From Hofstenia miamia (taxonomy: Eukaryota > Xenacoelomorpha > Acoela): DNA of 64,000 bases. How positions within the stretch are numbered: the first letter of the stretch is position 1; every line of letters begins with the position of its first letter. The DNA is taken from positions 239,342 to 303,341 of the forward strand of contig SCFE01000050.1 in assembly GCA_004352715.1 (NCBI GenBank). The letters run 5' to 3'. Both the position numbers and the translations under genes were made by a program. Below the pieces are notes generated by a model, which had not been told where the DNA came from, ran no database searches, and saw nothing but the letters and a program-made list of their open reading frames with translations. Positions 25,112 through 36,430 of this stretch are shown piece by piece.

Positions 25112-28100
25112 TACTTTTTTACACTGGTAAATTCACAGCAAATTCAAATTCATTGGCTAATTAATCTGATTGGTTAACAGTGAAAATCATTATACAGTGA
25201 AATTCGTGTACACCATTGAGCTGCCGTCGCAACCCCTAGGGGGTTTATTTGAAAGGCATCCGTAATATGTATAATTTCAATTGGCAAGGCTCAACACAAA
25301 TGTAAATAATCAGGATGAACTGAAATGCAATTTCAATTATATATAATATATATTTATATAATTATATATTATAATATATTATAATATTATTATATAATAT
25401 ATTATATATATATATATATTATAATAAATAAAAATAAATTATATAATACCTGAAGATCATTGGAATTCAGGATTTTGACGGTTGAAATAGGGATTAGAAA
25501 GTGAAATTTAATATTGTCTTGTGATAGGATCCTAGTAGGATTGCTATGTATGCTCTTTTGATCACATTTATTCACTCTATCCACCTCCCCGGAATTCTCA
25601 ACAGAAGATAGTTATACATTTCTAATGTTTCACCTAAAATCCCCATGTACTAGACAATAAATTGTCTATGCCCATAGTCTGCTGATTCAAGATAAAAAAT
25701 ATTATGCGGCCTATCCTTGTCAGAATTTAATATTTCAAATACTATTTGAAAATTACCAATAACAAATGAAATATTGAGCTACAAACTTTGAGAGTTCGAG
25801 AATGTTCAATGGTGTTGATAGGACCTTCATCTAATATCTTTATAGTTTTTTGATATATTAACCTCAAAATATGTAGACAACATGAATTTTTCATGCGGTT
25901 CAAGAATTTGTCAAAATTGCTAAAATAATCAAGTAGGTATTTGACAGTGTTTTAGTAAAATAGAAAAAAGGGCGGATCTTAGCATTCTATATACTGTTTG
26001 ATAGATTAACACCAGCCACAAATGGTCTTCAGGTTTAGAATTTTAGCTATAACATTGAATGGACTAAATATTAACAACCCTCTAAGATATAACTTAATCA
26101 GTTTCTATTCTATCTTCAAGGTTGTTGCATCATTCTATTTTTCATTGATAAATATAGAATCAATTTTTTTTCGATTTTGAAAATTTTTAGGGCGTCTGTA
26201 ATATTCGAAAAATAATTTAATTTTAAAAATTGGCCTGCTTCGAGGAGATGGCGAGTCGATTGAAATGCAATTTCATTTAGAGTGGTTAAACTGAGATAAA
26301 ATTCGTCTCACGGCTTACACCAACGTTTGTAGGCATTATTTCATTATTTTCGAACACTTGTTTCACCTTATTTCATCTTTGCAAACGTATTGCATACGTA
26401 TTGTTTAAGAGAAAGGTGGACAATCAATAATTCTGATTGGATAAATTGTAATTTGTAGCTAACCGCCAAGCGCAAAAAATTGAATTATAAAAATTGCACT
26501 TACTGCTGTAATATTTGTTTTTATTTGTTAATATGTTTCCATTTTAGATAAACTAGCTATCTACATTGTTTTTCTAATACCATACTCTGTTTATGTAATT
26601 CGAAATTGGGGTATTAAATTGGTATTGCATTGTCATTCAATATTGTATTTTTCAAGGTGGATCAAGGCCACCTTACCCACCCATAACCGCCGCCACTGAC
26701 TCTATGGACAATGATATGGACCTCATTAACATGGCTATGAATAGCAACATGACTGACAACTACGATGCTATAAAATGTGGTGAAATAATTAATTTGAAGC
26801 ATAGTAAAAATATATTTCCTATTACAAAAATGTATATAGCGTTTTTTTAAAAATTTTAATACAATGTAATCTTTGTTATATGGATTACATTATTTTCTTT
26901 TTTGTTGTGTGAAAATGAGTACTAATATTGATTGTTTTTTTCAAACTGCAGCATATTTCGACCAAGAATACTCACAAGTCAGTACCAATACTTTTTAGTT
27001 TATAGCATCAAAATATTGCTGCCCAAAAAATTTTTTTCAAGATTCTATCACTAATTCCATCGTTACACTTCTGCTTGTCAATCGTTTGACATTTACCATG
27101 AAATCTTTTAAACAACAGAATTTCAGAAGCAAATGAGCTCGCCACTATCCAAAATTTCTAAAATTTGATGATGTCAATCAAAATATAGCAAACACTTTTC
27201 AAGCATGGTCATGGGCGGTATCAGAAATATCTACAAATTCACATTCCTTAGATTCTTGTGTACCAGCATTTCTTAAAAGGTTTTTCTTTAGACCGCTCTA
27301 CTGTTTAATAAGTTTATACATTTGATTTATGCAGTCTGCTGAACAGGAATTTTTGCTTTCTTTTCAATGGTATGTAGATACAGAAAGTATTTAAGAACTT
27401 GTTTATTGAACGGCAGTTTAGCTCCTGTGATGTCATCACCCAACCTTTTAAGTAAATACCATTTACTTTTGTTAGATTTCATTATGTTTGCCATAGTGCC
27501 TGGATAATAAATCTAAAACAATTTTTATTATTTTCTGGTAATGTCTGTCAATTTTAAAGATTGCTGCAAGTTGTATATTTTCTCAGAAATGACTGTGTAA
27601 ACACAACCCTCATGGTACAATCCAATCCTGAATTTAAGTGGCTTGAGCTACCTCTAAATTGTGATATTTTGCAATAATTTTTCTTAATGCCAGTTATTAT
27701 AGGAATGATCTGTGTAAAAAATATTTCGAAAAAAATGTTCTACNTTTAGCTTTCCATCAGAATATAAAATAACCTGACAAGAGAAAATAAATCCAAAGTA
27801 GATTTGCTCATCATTAATTACATCACTTCAAGTATATTTATAGCACTTGGTAATAAACAACTAAATACTTGACTAGTACCTGTTAATTGTTCTTGTTTAC
27901 AGTTTTTCCCTCGTTTAATATTTCTGCTACAATTACACAATGTCAGTGTTAATTTGACTACGCTGTTTGACCTTCTTTTGTTTTGTCAAAATACAGTCGA
28001 GCATAATTTTAAATATTATTGCACAAAACGTTTACAAAATGAAATAATCAATCCTATCATGTTTCTACATTTTAATCATTATAATCATTAATAATTTTAG

Positions 28101-28333
28101 TCTTTGTTTCATTCATCCTTTCCTCTCATCTTGACCACACATGATAGTTTTGATGGATTATCTCACACTGACAATGGGTGAATTTTTGATGCATCTGTCA
28201 ATATCTTTAGAATTACTTAAGAATTCAACAATATATTTCAATAAATCATGTGTATTCTTTGAATGTGCCCTAAAAATAGTAAATTATGAGAAAAACCATC
28301 AGAATGTTTGTTCTAAAAAAGTCAAAAACGCCT
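25112..28333. other. AT-rich DNA, no gene confidently seen
   Basis: Contains long imperfect TA/AT tracts at about 25335-25430, an AACCCCTAGGGGGTT palindrome near 25230, a single N at 27743, and a short G+C-richer frame at about 26658-26790 discussed in the findings. Otherwise nothing supportable. Confidence 0.5.
25335..25430. repeat. Imperfect AT tract
   Basis: Almost pure A/T with many TATA units and imperfect palindromes. Confidence 0.85.
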
Positions 28334-28358
28334 TATATATATATATATATATATATAT
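28334..28358. repeat. (AT)n microsatellite abutting the Gypsy LTR
   Basis: Run of AT dinucleotides ending directly at the first base of the left LTR. Confidence 0.9.
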
Positions 28359-28904
28359 TGTAGAATCAGGGGGAGCTCAGACTACTCCAGCAGTACTAGG
28401 GAAATCAATGATTTGAAAAGAAGGTTGCAAAGGCCTCCATCGCAGTGAGCGACCTGCATTCCAGCAGAACAACAAAGATATCAGTAATTTGCCATTGTAA
28501 CAAAGTAACAGTAAAGATCCACCGAGGACTCACTTCCAATGACGACCAACTCACATGGCATGACGCTGAAGCCGTATCCATGAAGAAAATTCCAAACTCA
28601 CAAAGGTGCTACCTTATGTGTCTCTAGCTGTTAATTTCTATCTCAATTAAAACATTTCTCATTATTTCGTATTTCTCAGCTCATGTAATAATAATAACAG
28701 CATGTAATTGCAATTCACACGTTAACCAATGGCTTGTTATCATCACAGTGTAAGGTGTTAAGTGTATGTTCGAATTGCAAGTGATCAATAAAAAGTTCTT
28801 ATTCCCTATACATAATCGTATAGTTAACTTAATTCCGTCCACGATTTGGGCTGCCTGCCGGAACAAGGCATGTTGTCGCCCTAAACTCATAGGAGTACCT
28901 CCCA
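28359..28904 (-). repeat. 3' LTR of the Gypsy element (minus-strand sense)
   Basis: Direct repeat of 35304-35853. In element sense it begins TGGGAGGTACTCC and ends GATTCTACA, i.e. TG..CA. Short frames within the LTR are not genes. Confidence 0.9.
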
Positions 28905-29821
28905 GGATGTCATTATTGCTGTTTGCCTCTATTACTTGTTCCACGATAGTTAATTTTTCTGCAAACTCCTCCGGATTGGGCTCGATAGTCAGAATTCTCT
29001 CATTTTCTGTGATCAACCAAGTAGGCATAGGTCTTGGTGGGGTTGACGATCCTGAGAATTTTTCGAGGTTGACAGCCTCAATCAAAGCCTTGGCGGCTGG
29101 CAACACCTCAATGGCGGACGATGCTAAGAGTTCTTCCTCGCGGTAGAACTGCTCTCGAGAGTGCATTGTTTGCTCTAGGACTACGAGAGGGATGATCTCA
29201 CCATCTTGTTTAGCATGGCATTGAGTTTCGACGATCTGGTTGTAGCCACACTTGGGATAAATGAGGCGCTCCAAACCAAAAAAGATCAGTCTCGCATAAG
29301 GTGGCAGCACTCTGTGCAAAAGCAAAACTGACTTGGAGGTCAGTATTGGTGGTAAGGCCTGGCATGTTAATGTTAATAGACTCCAATGTCTGGGCTTGAA
29401 TGACTGAATTGACAATAAGGCGAGTGTCGATGGCTAAACGATGGGTGGGTATCCTTTTACACATAAGAAGGTCCATATAAGCTAGCTTCACAACTGAAAT
29501 TACATTAGTGTAGTACATGCTTATTGGACAATAGGTGTTCTTGTAGAGGACTGTAAAATTTTCCATCTGAAAATGCAGATTCTTGACTGCCTCTGGTATG
29601 TCGTTCTGATACTCTTCCTTAAGAAAGATTACTAACTGTATGTTTTTGACTTTTGCTAACTGATATGCAATCTCTAGCTGCTCCATGACTTTGTCGACTC
29701 TCAAGAAATAGATAAGTAATGAGCTGGTAAAGTCGATATTAATGCACTTGAACTTCTGTATTGTCCTCCAATTGTTAATAAACTGGAACAGGTTGTTGAT
29801 GTTGAAGGCCTTGTCAAACAT
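28905..29821 (-). pseudogene. Extra 3' ORF of the Gypsy element (envelope position), function unknown
   Basis: Lies between integrase and the 3' LTR, where some Gypsy elements carry an envelope gene. Two minus frames make it up: one from 29821 down to about 29.3 kb, then after a frameshift a second that continues through 28905 into the LTR. It has scattered cysteines (KCGYNQ, TQCHAK) and a conserved-looking middle, but I see no clear signal peptide or membrane anchor and do not recognise the family. Envelope-like is only a guess from position. Confidence 0.5.
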
Positions 29822-29984
29822 GGTGTGAACAGTACTACGCCAATACTGGCGGCTTAATCCTTCTCACACCTTTGCGTCATAGCAAATTATTGTATTGATC
29901 TTGGGGCACTGTTCGGCATTGATAATGAATGGTATAATGTTTATTGAACAGGTTAGCTTCTTTGAGTTGAACGTCCACTGGAGC

Positions 29985-30392
29985 TTATTCTGAGTGTCTC
30001 TTCCAAAATGTTATCACGTACAAACCGGACTGCCTTTCACGTAGCAATAAACTAGGGATGGAGAATCTCATCTTCAACTCTTGAAATCTTCTTTTTTCTG
30101 TCTTCATCCTTCCCGGACCGACACTAGCTGAATCAAACGTCAAAGGGCTGGGGCTAGAGGGGATTATCGAATCACTCTGGGGCTGGTTAGTGTTTACAAG
30201 ATTTGTGAAAGGAACACGGGAATCACCAAAAATTTGCTCTTCTTGCTCACATAAGGTGTGTTGTCGCCCTACATAGTCACAATAGGTCATCTCATGTAAG
30301 GGGTGTTGTCCACCTACATAGTTGTGAGAACTGGATACAATGTCCTCTCCATGTCTCCCTTGTTTGGTTGCTTGGCTCTCATCTGTGGGCAC
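29985..30392 (-). pseudogene. Gypsy integrase C-terminal/linker region
   Basis: Open minus frame rich in S, P and Q without recognisable motifs, between the integrase core and the extra 3' ORF. Probably the integrase tail or the start of the extra ORF. Confidence 0.35.
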
Positions 30393-30689
30393 TGGGGATC
30401 TCTCTCATCTAGTTCCATCTGCACATGGATCGTTAGGCTGCCATCTCACTCGTCTCCAGGTTGGTGGCTGATTTTCCTGTCTTTTCATCTATTCGAGCTT
30501 GGTTACTAAACAGAGAGATGAGATTTAAGTCCCATTCTTGTGGGTTAAGATAATAGACTCTGGGTACATAATAGACAGAGGCATACTCGCCTCATGGCCG
30601 AACATGGCTTTGAATGGACTCATTTTTGTCGTGGAATGAACACAGCTGTATTATAAAAATACTCAATGGTATCGACAATGCGTTTCCAA

Positions 30690-31190
30690 TTTTTCCTTGC
30701 AGCTCTAGAGAGAGCAAGTTAAATTAGTTTAATTAAAGTGCGGCTTAATCACTCCACTACACCATTCGACTGTGGATGGTAGGCAGTTGTAAATTCATGC
30801 AAGACTTTAAGTTCTTTGATAAGAGTCTCCATAATGTGATTATCAAACTGAGGACCGCGATCTGAGATTCTTTCACAATTTTTTCACCAATGATCTCAGC
30901 AGTGGTGCTCTCCAAGGGGACCAATCTAGCGTACTTTGTGAAATGGTCTATCATGACGAGGAGGTACTTGTAACCGTCATCATCATGTGACAGCTTCTCT
31001 AAGTCCATGTGGACTACTTCATTTGTCCATTCAGCTGCACGTGTTTGCAGCTCGGCTCGTTGCTCTGGGAAATGACCAGTTCCTTGCAAAAGGCAAGTTT
31101 CACATTTATCAATGACATTAAGAACAGCAGCACAAATGCCAATTGTCATGTAGCAAGTATTAAATTTTCTCTCAGTCTGTATAATACCTA
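30690..31190 (-). pseudogene. Gypsy integrase
   Basis: Zinc-binding end: CETCLLQGTGHFP. Catalytic core: VHMDLEKL and MIDHFTKYARLV, then in a shifted frame SDRGPQFDN and YHPQSNGVVE. The second aspartate and the glutamate are 35 residues apart, the DD35E spacing. A stop codon follows the glutamate directly and a frameshift near 30.86 kb splits the core. Confidence 0.8.
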
Positions 31191-31212
31191 AATGTCCGTG
31201 CTCATAGATTCT

Positions 31213-31791
31213 TCAGACCAAATCATGATGGAAGTATTCAGGTACTGCGGGGTGCTTGTTATGGCTTTTGGTATAAAGTAAGCCATTCTCATTCACTGTC
31301 CAATTATACTGCTTAAAGTAGTGATTCGCGACTGGGCTGTGAGGATAGATGGGGTTCTTCTGCCTCTGAAGAATTTCGGATAGTACTTTATCATGTTGAC
31401 GTGAGAAAATTTCTTCTTCAGTAATCTCCTCTTTAATTAAAACCGGCAGGATTGCTTTACCATGGCGATTGGCACTTATCTCTAGGAGAAGCTTGTATTC
31501 ATTGAGAGGTATGAAGCCAAAAGGCGTCTTCTCTTCAGATGGTTTCCATAGATCACATTCATAGCTTGGGAGAGCGGTCCAATAGTCCATGTTAAGATGA
31601 AGTCTCCCAGGGTGATGTTGGATAAAGTAAGTAAAATCGTTTAAATACTCAATCCATCGAGTGATGATATTTGATTTGTCCCCAGAAATTTTTTTGAGCC
31701 ATGTCAGGGCACTGTTGTCTGTCCTCACAGTGAAGGCTTGACTGAGGATGAAGTAGCAGAACTTCTTCAAACTCTCTACCAGAGCCAGCAT
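31213..31791 (-). pseudogene. Gypsy RNase H and connection to integrase
   Basis: FTVRTDNSALTWLKK and RWIEYLNDFTYFIQHHPGR are the hallmark end of Gypsy RNase H (family: RTDH.AL.WL.. and I.Y.PG). The usual A-D-ALSR stretch is altered to NMDYWTALPS. The frame begins near 31.79 kb; the start of RNase H lies upstream in other frames (31.8-32.1 kb). Confidence 0.8.
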
Positions 31792-32202
31792 CTCCGATTT
31801 GGGAGCACTCTAGTTTCACTCAGTTTTCTGTAACTTCCTGCTGAAGTACTGGGTGGGGCTCTCCACGCCCTTTATTACTTAACATGCCACTAATCACGAC
31901 GGCACTGATGTCACAGTCAATGATGAATTCCTGGGTGTGATCGGGTGTGTTTAGGCTGGAGATCTTCCTAAGTTCCAGCTTCATGGCGTCCAGTTCCTCT
32001 TGTTCAGATCAGGTCCATTCAAACTCAGTATTACATTTCAGCAGGTGTGAGATGTGCTTGGTTTTGTTAGCAAGCTCAGGGATAAAAGCTCCACAATAGT
32101 TTAAGAAGTGCATGAGCCTCTGCACATCTTTTTGGGATCGCGGTGTTTTGATTTGATCCAGGTAGTCTTTTGCATCATGCTTCATTAAAATTTTACTAGG
32201 TT

Positions 32203-33097
32203 CTATAACTCATCCAAGAAAAGTAACTTGTGGCTGTATGAGTGCGCACTTATTACCATTGACGCGCAAAGTGGCTTCATAAAGGATTTCCTATTCAGTT
32301 TCTCCATATGTTCGCTGAATGTGTTAATCACAACAAGGATATCATCTATGTATGCAGAGATACCTGGTTCTAACATGTTGGCTCCATTCTTCAAGACGCA
32401 GGTGACATAGTGTTGAAATGTAGCCAGGATGTTACACATCCCAAAGGCCATGTACTTCCATTTGAAAAGACCATATGGCTTAATAAAAGCTGTTTAGAAA
32501 TATCTGCTGGCTTCATTGGGACCTGCCAGTAGACCTTACAAAGGTCTAGGCATGAGAAAAGCTTATAGTGGCTCGCATCATATAACAAATCCTCAATCCG
32601 TGGAAGCAGATTTGCGTCCTTGACAGTTATATCATTGAGCTTCCAGAAGTTGACGCAGAGATGATACTTTTCACCTTGCTTAATAAACATGGTGGGCGCA
32701 GTGTAAGGACTGTTGCTGCTTTGAATAATTCCACTTTCGATTAGATCATTGAACATTTGCTCATAGTCATCCTTGAGAATTTTGGGCACTCTCCGAACTG
32801 TTTAGTTTCAATTGAGTGCTGTTCGTCAACAGCTTGACCTATTCTGATTGTTCCATAATTGAAAACTTCATTCTGCCTATGTAGCAACTTAACCAGTGAC
32901 TTGAGTTCTTCAGAACTTATATGCGGATGAGACTCGGCAGAAACAGTAGGGATCCGGATGGTGTCAGAAGGTTCACTTAAGTCGTGAATGGCCGTAAAAA
33001 TTGGCAAGCAAGCAGCAGTTCCATGCTCTAATCGAACAGGTGTGGTGATAATCTCTAATTGAAATTGTGATCTTTCCATAATTGATGACACAAGCAT
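32203..33097 (-). pseudogene. Gypsy reverse transcriptase
   Basis: Three frames cover it. The central one has IESGIIQSSNSPYTAP, FSCLDLCKVYWQVPM (catalytic D kept), then a shift into MAFGMCNILATFQHYV and ISAYIDDILVV (the Y-x-D-D box). The upstream frame joins protease to RT. At least two frameshifts. Confidence 0.85.
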
Positions 33098-33407
33098 TAC
33101 ACCCCAAGAAATTGTTTCCTAGAATAATATCATAGGGCAGAGGCTGGTTGTGGGTATCAATGACAACCAAATCCACCTTGAAAAGCTCTTTGCGGATTTG
33201 CAATTCGACTTTAGGCACTCTGCCTTTCAAGGAGATGGTGTTACCTGAGGTATCAACCAGGCAGATCACTAGAGGATCTAACTCATCTCTTCGCATGCAT
33301 AATTTATGACAACAATCGTCGCTGGTGATTGATGCTAAGGCTCCGGTATCTATGGCGGCATTGATTAACGTTCTGTTGATGTCCACAGAGGAATGATATT
33401 GGCTCAA
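32973..33407 (-). pseudogene. Gypsy aspartic protease
   Basis: AAIDTGALASIT gives the D-T-G active site, followed by a flap-like stretch and YDIILGNNFLG, the I-L-G motif of retropepsins. Confidence 0.85.
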
Positions 33408-33559
33408 AGTAAATTGGTTGCAACTAAAACATCCTGTGCACGTTTTAGAGGAGGTGTTACTCCACTTAGTTTAAAGGACTGATTAAATCGCAATTGATGG
33501 TAGGAGGGGCTTCCTCCAAACAAGGCTCATTGATGAAAAATCCATTTCCATCTGCCATG

Positions 33560-34966
33560 AGATGGATCGCAGCATTACAATTCGTTTTGATATGACCCTT
33601 ATGGCCACAGTGATAACAGCGGGTCCGAGAATTATCAGACTTTTTCTTATTGACAGATGTACCTAATGACGGAGGTACTTAAGTAATAGGTTGACTGAGT
33701 TTCATTTTGCCTACATTTTTTTTGATCTGGGTAGTTATACATCATGTAGACAATGCTGAAAGCTTTCCGGATGATTACTTGAAGTTCGTCTTTGGGGTCA
33801 CACTTTAGCTCCAAATGGCTATAAATGTTAGACAGAAATCCCTGACAAATGTAAGAAAACAATTCGTGCTTTGAATAGTCAGGTGTAAGTTTACTGAGGC
33901 AAAATAACCTTTCCACTTGAGTTATATAGGTACAGACATCATCCCCTTTTTGAACAAAAGCTCGCAAAGCAGAGTTTTATATTGATGTTTAATGTGCGGG
34001 GCACAATAATGATCTTCAAAGTGACCAATGGGTAATTGATAACCAGTTTTAATTTCCTTGTCCAGCATCATGTATTAATTATAGGCAAGGCCCTGCAAAT
34101 ACATGGGAAACTGACGACATCTTGAATAGTTTGATACTGCTTCATTGTCAATTCAAACAGAAGATCAATTTTACCTGTGAAATTTAGTAGCACGGAATGT
34201 TAGTTAAAGTGATTGACAGTTTCATTTCCACTTGGTTCGAGTTGAAGAATTGATTGAGTTAACCATGGCCAGCGTGTTGTGGCAGACCTGTTAGGCTCAC
34301 TTGGAGACTTTGGGGTAGTTAATACAGAAACAGTAGGCACAACTGAAGTGTTGACAGGCGCTGGAAGTCGCACTTGGAATGCAAGGACTGGGAGTAGCTA
34401 TGGTAGTTAGCATTGACACTTGAGTTAAGGCAGATTGCGTAAACGTGGGACTGCAGCTTGTAAAAGATGTCGCTGGCATTACAAATTTAGGCGTCGGAGA
34501 ATTTGTGGTAGGCACAGTGGAGGCACCTGGAAGGTGTGCCAAAACAAGTTGAATAACAGTATTAGTAAAACGGGTACTAAAAGCATCAAGAACTTCGTTA
34601 AGAACATCACAAGTCACATACTCTGAATTCCCAGGCGGGGTAGGAGGCTGGTGAGGAGGTGTGCTCTCCTGATAAATCAGTTGCAGAGGGTGGAGGAGTG
34701 AGATTTTGAATCTGCAATTCCGGAGAAGTGATAATTTTGATTAGTCTTTTCTCCCTCTGCAACACTTTGGATTGCAATGAATCGACACGTCGTTTGTAAT
34801 TGGCTCTCATCACGGTTTGCTGTAACAGCTTTTTGAGCCGTTCAATCTCTGCTGATTGTGGATATAAGTGTGGTGAGATGGCGTCGCATAGAAGAAAAAG
34901 ATTGGTTGAATGTTCGTCGAGTAACCACTGGAGGTTATTGAGTAAATTGAGAGGGTAGAGATACAC
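33560..34966 (-). pseudogene. Gypsy gag
   Basis: From the 5' side: a charged helical, coiled-coil-like stretch (34607-34966, e.g. EIERLKKLLQQTVMRANYKR), a T/S/P-rich linker (34297-34617), a capsid-like helical frame (33647-33967), and a zinc knuckle CYHCGHKGHIKTNC (C-x2-C-x4-H-x4-C) near 33570-33615. Pieces lie in different frames. Confidence 0.75.
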
Positions 34967-35285
34967 TAACTAGTATTCCATTGGTGCAAGGGGTAGCATC
35001 CTGGCCACCTACGCTTGCACAGGGGATGCTCCATGAGGGAGTCCCATTACGAGAAAAACCATCCATATTCATTAGAACAATAAAAGAAAAGAATCAAGAA
35101 AAATTCAGTAACAATCCAACAAACAATTTGAGAGTGTACTCCAGAGAGTTTAGTAGACAGAAACTAAAATGGTACACAGTGTGGTATAGGGGTTCGGTAC
35201 TAAATCCAAATGCTAGAAGAAAGAAACAACAAGGTAACAACAGAAACTAGCTTAGAACATCATCAGAGCTCTGTGACAGCTCTAG

Positions 35286-35303
35286 ATCACGTCAGGGGCA
35301 CCA
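35286..35303 (-). promoter_or_regulatory. Gypsy primer-binding site
   Basis: In element sense TGGTGCCCCTGACGTGAT follows the 5' LTR with no spacer; TGG pairs with a tRNA CCA end. The priming tRNA is not assigned. Confidence 0.75.
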
Positions 35304-35853
35304 TGTAGAATCGCGAAGGAGCTCGGACTACTCCAGCGGTACTAGGGAACTCAATGATTTGAACAGAAGGTTGCAAAGGCTACCATCGCAGTGAGCGACC
35401 TGCATTCCAAAAGAACAACAAAGATATCAGTAATTTGCCATTGTAACAAAGTAACAGTAAAGATCCACCAAGGACTCACTTCCAATAATGACCAACTCGC
35501 ATGGCATCATGCCAAAGTGGTATCCATGAAGAGAATTCCAACCTCACAAAAGGTGCTACCCTATTTGTCTCTAGTTGTTAATTTCTAGCTCAATTAAAAT
35601 GTTTCTCATTAGTTCTTATTTCTCAGCTCATGTAATAATAATAACAGCATGTAATTGCCATGCATTCACGTTAGCCAATGGCTTGTTATCATCACAGTGT
35701 AAGGTGTTAAGTGCATGTTCGAATTGCAAGTGATCAATAAAAAGTTCTTATTCCCTATACATAATCGTGTACTTAACTTAATTCCGTCCACAATTTGGGC
35801 TGCCTGCTGGAATAAGGCGTGTTGTAGCCATAAACTCATAGGAGTAACTCCTA
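35304..35853 (-). repeat. 5' LTR of the Gypsy element (minus-strand sense)
   Basis: Matches 28359-28904 along its whole length with scattered differences. Its first dinucleotide in element sense is TA instead of TG. Confidence 0.88.
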
Positions 35854-35879
35854 AATTATTGGCAGAGACTTAAGCATTG

Positions 35880-36256
35880 GTTATGACAAGATACACCATA
35901 ATTCCTAAAACGGGTTAGCAATATTAAATAAAAGCAAACGCAGTTGAGTGAGACAAAGTTTATTTAGCTGTGTCCTTGCTACAATTCTCTCAAGTATTTA
36001 TACAAATGATCGAATTATTACCTGCAATTGCTTACACTTTTTCCAATCACGAATTCCCTCGCAAAATTAAAGAGCAATAGCACTTTACATGATTTCGAGG
36101 AGGCAATCCAATCTAAGATCGAAATAATACACTAGAAATCGTAATGATAAAATCAATTACGTCAAAGTGACGTCACTAATATAAATTAGAGCAAGATTTA
36201 GCTCGAAATTACAAAAGTTAATTGAAATAATAAAAGGAGGGCCCCGAGGGCCCTCT

Positions 36257-36262
<6 letters not shown>
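35880..36262 (-). mobile_element. Possible second LTR (solo or truncated)
   Basis: Read on the minus strand it starts TGTAGAGGGCCC, contains a TATAAATAC box (35994-36002) and about 35 bp on an AATAAA signal (35959-35964), in the order expected of an LTR promoter and polyadenylation region. ATGGTGTATC near 35.89 kb could be the LTR/primer-site junction. No partner LTR was found; the 5' side runs into (TA)n and a gap. Confidence 0.35.
36237..36255. repeat. GC-rich perfect hairpin
   Basis: GAGGGCCC and GGGCCCTC around a CGA loop: 8-bp all-paired stem in otherwise very AT-rich DNA, next to (TA)n and a gap. Confidence 0.9.
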
Positions 36263-36290
<28 letters not shown>

Positions 36291-36430
36291 NNNNNNNNNN
36301 NNNNNNNNNNNNNNNNNNNNNNNNNNNNNNNNNNNNNNNNNNNNNNNNNNNNNNNNNNNNNNNNNNNNNNNNNNNNNNNNNNNNNNNNNNNNNNNNNNNN
36401 NNNNNNNNNNNTATATATATATATATATAT
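36262..36430. other. (TA)n microsatellite with assembly gap
   Basis: TA repeats on both sides of 121 Ns at 36291-36411; the gap is most likely within the microsatellite. Confidence 0.9.

Larger units (their letters stand above)
28359..35853 (-). mobile_element. Gypsy-type LTR retrotransposon, full length but decayed
   Basis: Two direct repeats of about 550 bp bound an internal region that reads on the minus strand: primer-binding site, gag with coiled coil and zinc knuckle, protease, RT, RNase H, integrase (the Gypsy order, integrase last), then an extra 3' ORF. All coding parts are broken by frameshifts and stops, and the two LTRs have diverged by scattered substitutions, so it is an old insertion. 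The component entries below give the evidence for each part. Confidence 0.9.

Noticed and set aside
28445-28627. Open frames within the LTRs (also 35391-35588)
   Set aside because: They recur in both LTRs, are antisense to the element and have no protein features.
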